Shown: piece by piece, positions 61,305-64,000 of the stretch | Numbering within the stretch: the stretch's first letter is position 1 | Layout: each line of letters begins with the position of its first letter | Assembly: GCA_018065465.1 (NCBI GenBank) | Contig: JAGHTC010000058.1 | Span: forward strand, 1 to 64,000 | Direction: 5' to 3' | Source: Candidatus Ruminococcus equi | GTDB lineage: Bacteria; Bacillota; Clostridia; Oscillospirales; Acutalibacteraceae | Length of the DNA: 64,000 bases | Notes under the pieces: generated by a model | Database searches by the model: none | What the model was told of the DNA's origin: nothing | Seen by the model: only the letters and a program-made list of their open reading frames with translations | Made by a program: the position numbers and the translations under genes

Positions 61305-62164
61305 CCTGTTTCCTCCTTGAACATATTTATTATCGTATTTTTTATTACCTCTCCCGCAAATTTCGGTGCATATTTCCCGGGTAAAGACAATGCTTGTATC
61401 GCCTTTATATCATAAAGCGATGCCGCTTCGAAATCTACTCCGCCGGGAAGTGATGCTAAATCAATCACCAAAGCATTTCTTGCTATCATTTTGAGTGTTT
61501 TTGCATCAAACACCAATGCGGGAACTGTATTAAATATTATATCAAAGGGGAGTTCTCTTTTTATTTCATAAGTGTTTACGGCATTATATTCTTGCGTTTC
61601 TATATATGAAAGGTCGCTTTGTTTTCTTGCGCTTACGGTCACATCTGCACCCATATCGTATAGCCTTTTTGACAACACTTTTCCTATCTTTCCGAAACCG
61701 CAGACAAGGCATCTTGAACGAAAAATCGTGCCTTCAAAATTGTCTATTGCTATCGACAACGCACCTTCTGCCGTGGGTACGGCATTTTGGATAGCAAAGT
61801 CTTCCCTTGATGAATAATCAAAGACATTTTCCTCTTTCAATGCAGGAAAATTTTCGAGCAATTTTTCTTTCATTGAGGTATATACTGTCTTTTCGTTTAA
61901 GAGTGCTGACAAATACTCGGTGCATTTTATATCGTTTTCGCTATATGGTGCAAAGATTTTCTCACCTTTTATGCACGGCAAAGGTAGCACAACTTTATCA
62001 CAAAGAATGATATTCTTTTCAAGTGGCAGTTTTTTTACCGCTATATTTTCGCAAAGGTTATCAAATCCCGTTACCGATACATCGTAACCGTCTGACAAAA
62101 AGGCTTTTGCACAAAAAAGCATTCGCCTGTCACCGCCGATTACGGCAATTTTTGTATTCTCCAT
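61301..62164 (-). CDS. dpaA: dipicolinate synthase subunit A
   Basis: KIAVIGGDRRMLFCAKAFLSDGYDVSVTGF; CLVCGFGKIGKVLSKRL. Confidence 0.93.
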   Translation of the reverse strand: MENTKIAVIGGDRRMLFCAKAFLSDGYDVSVTGFDNLCENIAVKKLPLEKNIILCDKVVLPLPCIKGEKIFAPYSENDIKCTEYLSALLNEKTVYTSMKEKLLENFPALKEENVFDYSSREDFAIQNAVPTAEGALSIAIDNFEGTIFRSRCLVCGFGKIGKVLSKRLYDMGADVTVSARKQSDLSYIETQEYNAVNTYEIKRELPFDIIFNTVPALVFDAKTLKMIARNALVIDLASLPGGVDFEAASLYDIKAIQALSLPGKYAPKFAGEVIKNTIINMFKEETG

Positions 62165-62233
62165 ACACTCACCGCTTTGATAAAATATTACACGATATAA
62201 TATGAAAGACAAAGTGCATTAGTGAATACAAAG

Positions 62234-62265
62234 AAAAAGCCAGACAGGGTATTCCCTGCCTGACT
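62234..62265 (-). terminator. terminator of DUF1540 gene
   Basis: aaaaagccagacaggg-tatt-ccctgcctgact. Confidence 0.75.
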
Positions 62266-62283
62266 CGTCTTCTGTAATTTTGA

Positions 62284-62472
62284 TTAGAAACAGCAAGAGC
62301 GGTCTTTACACGCAAAACTGTTGCAATCCGTACACTGTACATTTGTCGGGTTTTTCTCGTGGGTTGCTACTTCGATTGAATCAAGAGAACAGTAGTTTTC
62401 TTTTTCGCAATGATGCTTACAATCCTTTACTGTACAATGAATGGAACGATTTGCAAAAGACTTGGTATCCAT
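62284..62472 (-). CDS. DUF1540 domain-containing Cys-rich protein
   Basis: MDTKSFANRSIHCTVKDCKHHCEKENYCSLDSIEVATHE. Confidence 0.88.
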   Translation of the reverse strand: MDTKSFANRSIHCTVKDCKHHCEKENYCSLDSIEVATHEKNPTNVQCTDCNSFACKDRSCCF

Positions 62473-62583
62473 AGTTTTCACCTCAAAATCTTTTTGGCAT
62501 TCGCCGTAGTTATTATTTGCCCTATGCTCTCTTTTATTCTCACATTTTCTTTTTTTCAAAATATTATATATTGAGGTGTTATT

Positions 62584-62937
62584 ATGTTCGTATTTATCAT
62601 TATTCTCGGATTTTTTGCAATTATCGGAATTTCGCACACCATAATGAGTCTTGTATACTTTTTTATGTCGTCAAAAAATGAAACGGAAGTTATGTTGATT
62701 ATACCTAAAATTGAAAATCCAGATAAAGCCGAAAGCATACTTCGCAGCGCTATTTCGAAAGGATGCAAATGCAAATTGCAAAAAATCGTTTGCATTACCG
62801 ATGACTTTGACAAAGAGACAATGGAGATTGCATCATATATCAGCCGTGACTGTTCGACAATACGCTTTATGACAAAAGATGAATTTTCAATGAAACTTTT
62901 TAAAGATGAAGATGACACGAAAAGCACAGAGAAATAA
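62584..62937 (+). CDS. hypothetical single-TM protein
   Basis: 117 aa ORF with N-terminal TM, upstream of recD2. Confidence 0.6.
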   Translation: MFVFIIILGFFAIIGISHTIMSLVYFFMSSKNETEVMLIIPKIENPDKAESILRSAISKGCKCKLQKIVCITDDFDKETMEIASYISRDCSTIRFMTKDEFSMKLFKDEDDTKSTEK

Positions 62938-63038
62938 ACATATTTCTAATAAAGCACACATTTATTTTTTTAAATATGCTATTATTAAAATGGTAATATT
63001 TATTAGTTGATTATATTTCTTCAAAGGAATTTTAAATT

Positions 63039-64000
63039 ATGAACCCCAATGAACAAATGCTTGAACTTTGCGGACAAGTTGAAAATATAGTATATCGAAA
63101 TGAACAAAACGGCTACACCGTAATTGAACTTATCGGTGAAGACAGTATGCTGACCGCTGTCGGAATTATGCCGATGGTTTCTGTCGGTGAGAGTGTACGA
63201 CTTTTAGGCACGTTCAAAAGCCATCCGTCATACGGAGAGCAGTTTTCCGTTTCCGCTTGTGAAAGAAGTCTTCCCGAAAACCTTGACGGAATACTGAAAT
63301 ACCTTTCAAGCGGGGCAATAAAAGGTATCGGACCCGCTACGGCAACAAGGCTTGTTAATGAATTCAAGGCAGAAACGCTGTCTGTACTTGAAAACGAACC
63401 CGAAAGAGTTGCAAAAATGAAGGGTATCACTTTGCAAAAAGCAAAAGCTATCAGCGAACAACTCAAACAGGCTGTTGGGATAAAAGAACTGCTGTCTTAC
63501 CTTTCGGCGTATTCGATTACGCCGCAAAGTGCGGTTATGTTTTGGAAACGCTATGGAAACAACGCTATTTCGGTTATTGAAGAAAATCCATACACTTTGT
63601 GTGAAGACGGATTCGATGTATCTTTCGAAACGGCTGACCTTATCGCAAAATCGCAGTCACGCCCAAATGATGAGAGGGTTCGTGTTCGTGCGGGACTTGC
63701 CCATGTTCTTATGCACAACAGGCTAAACGGTCACACGTGCTTGCCCTACGACAAGTTGTGTCAAACCGCTTCACGACTTCTTGAAGTCGAATATGAAGTG
63801 ACATCTTCCGCACTTGATGAAATGATAGAGGATAACTCGCTTACACTCGAAACATTTGACAACAAGGATTTTGTATTTACTAACCCGCTGCATCTCAGCG
63901 AAACTTACATATCCGCAAGACTACAAATGTTGTTACGATTTCCTGCTGTTAAAATCTCGAATGTTGACAAGCAGATAGAAGCGATAGAAAAAGAAAACGG
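63039..64000 (+). CDS. recD2: ATP-dependent RecD2-like helicase (5' part, runs off window)
   Basis: MNPNEQMLELCGQVENIVYRNEQNGYTVIEL...GAIKGIGPATATRLV...NPYTLCE; frame open to window end. Confidence 0.88.
   Translation, partial: MNPNEQMLELCGQVENIVYRNEQNGYTVIELIGEDSMLTAVGIMPMVSVGESVRLLGTFKSHPSYGEQFSVSACERSLPENLDGILKYLSSGAIKGIGPATATRLVNEFKAETLSVLENEPERVAKMKGITLQKAKAISEQLKQAVGIKELLSYLSAYSITPQSAVMFWKRYGNNAISVIEENPYTLCEDGFDVSFETADLIAKSQSRPNDERVRVRAGLAHVLMHNRLNGHTCLPYDKLCQTASRLLEVEYEVTSSALDEMIEDNSLTLETFDNKDFVFTNPLHLSETYISARLQMLLRFPAVKISNVDKQIEAIEKEN

Noticed and set aside
1-64000. CRISPR array, prophage or integrase cluster
   Set aside because: No regularly spaced repeats, cas genes, integrase, capsid or terminase ORFs seen in the window.

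Overview
This is a chromosomal housekeeping window from a low-GC, apparently spore-forming Firmicute (Clostridia/Oscillospiraceae-like). The spore markers are a YtfJ/GerW-family protein, dipicolinate synthase A/B and a SpoIIIE/FtsK ATPase. Most of the window is conserved core. It includes rluB, a DacF-like carboxypeptidase, scpA/scpB, an M50 protease, rpmB, alaS with a T-box leader, a U32 peptidase, mltG, tmk, thyX, azlCD and a pyr operon (pyrC-carB-pyrK-pyrD-pyrF-pyrE-pyrB-pyrI). It also has metK with a SAM-I riboswitch, an NlpC/P60 protein, mscL, tyrS, ygiQ, ftsK, uppP, a ClpP-like protease, a CNNM/CorC protein, a HIT protein, comEC, holA, rnmV, plsY, der, rpmF, pgi, ispD/ispF, metY, dpaA/dpaB and the 5' part of recD2. 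No phage, CRISPR array or obvious multi-gene defence system was found. The unexplained signals are mostly non-coding or small scale. (1) carB begins with an A11 tract that puts the natural ATG one base out of frame. (2) The pyr operon has a three-hairpin attenuator with a PyrR-like CNGNGA loop. (3) A strand-oriented 13-bp palindrome, TTCTWTWTTAGAA, recurs in at least 8 intergenic regions. (4) A ~300-bp non-coding element has an 18-bp perfect terminal inverted repeat (MITE-like). (5) A cluster of short tandem hairpins lies next to tRNA-Arg. (6) There is a tRNA 3'-end relic beside a GNAT gene and a toxin-antitoxin pair. (7) A small stand-alone ORF resembles the C-terminal glycyl-radical segment of NrdD. 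(8) ComEC has a C-terminal domain without a recognisable metallo-beta-lactamase motif. All calls come from reading the sequence and supplied ORFs; no database search was run.
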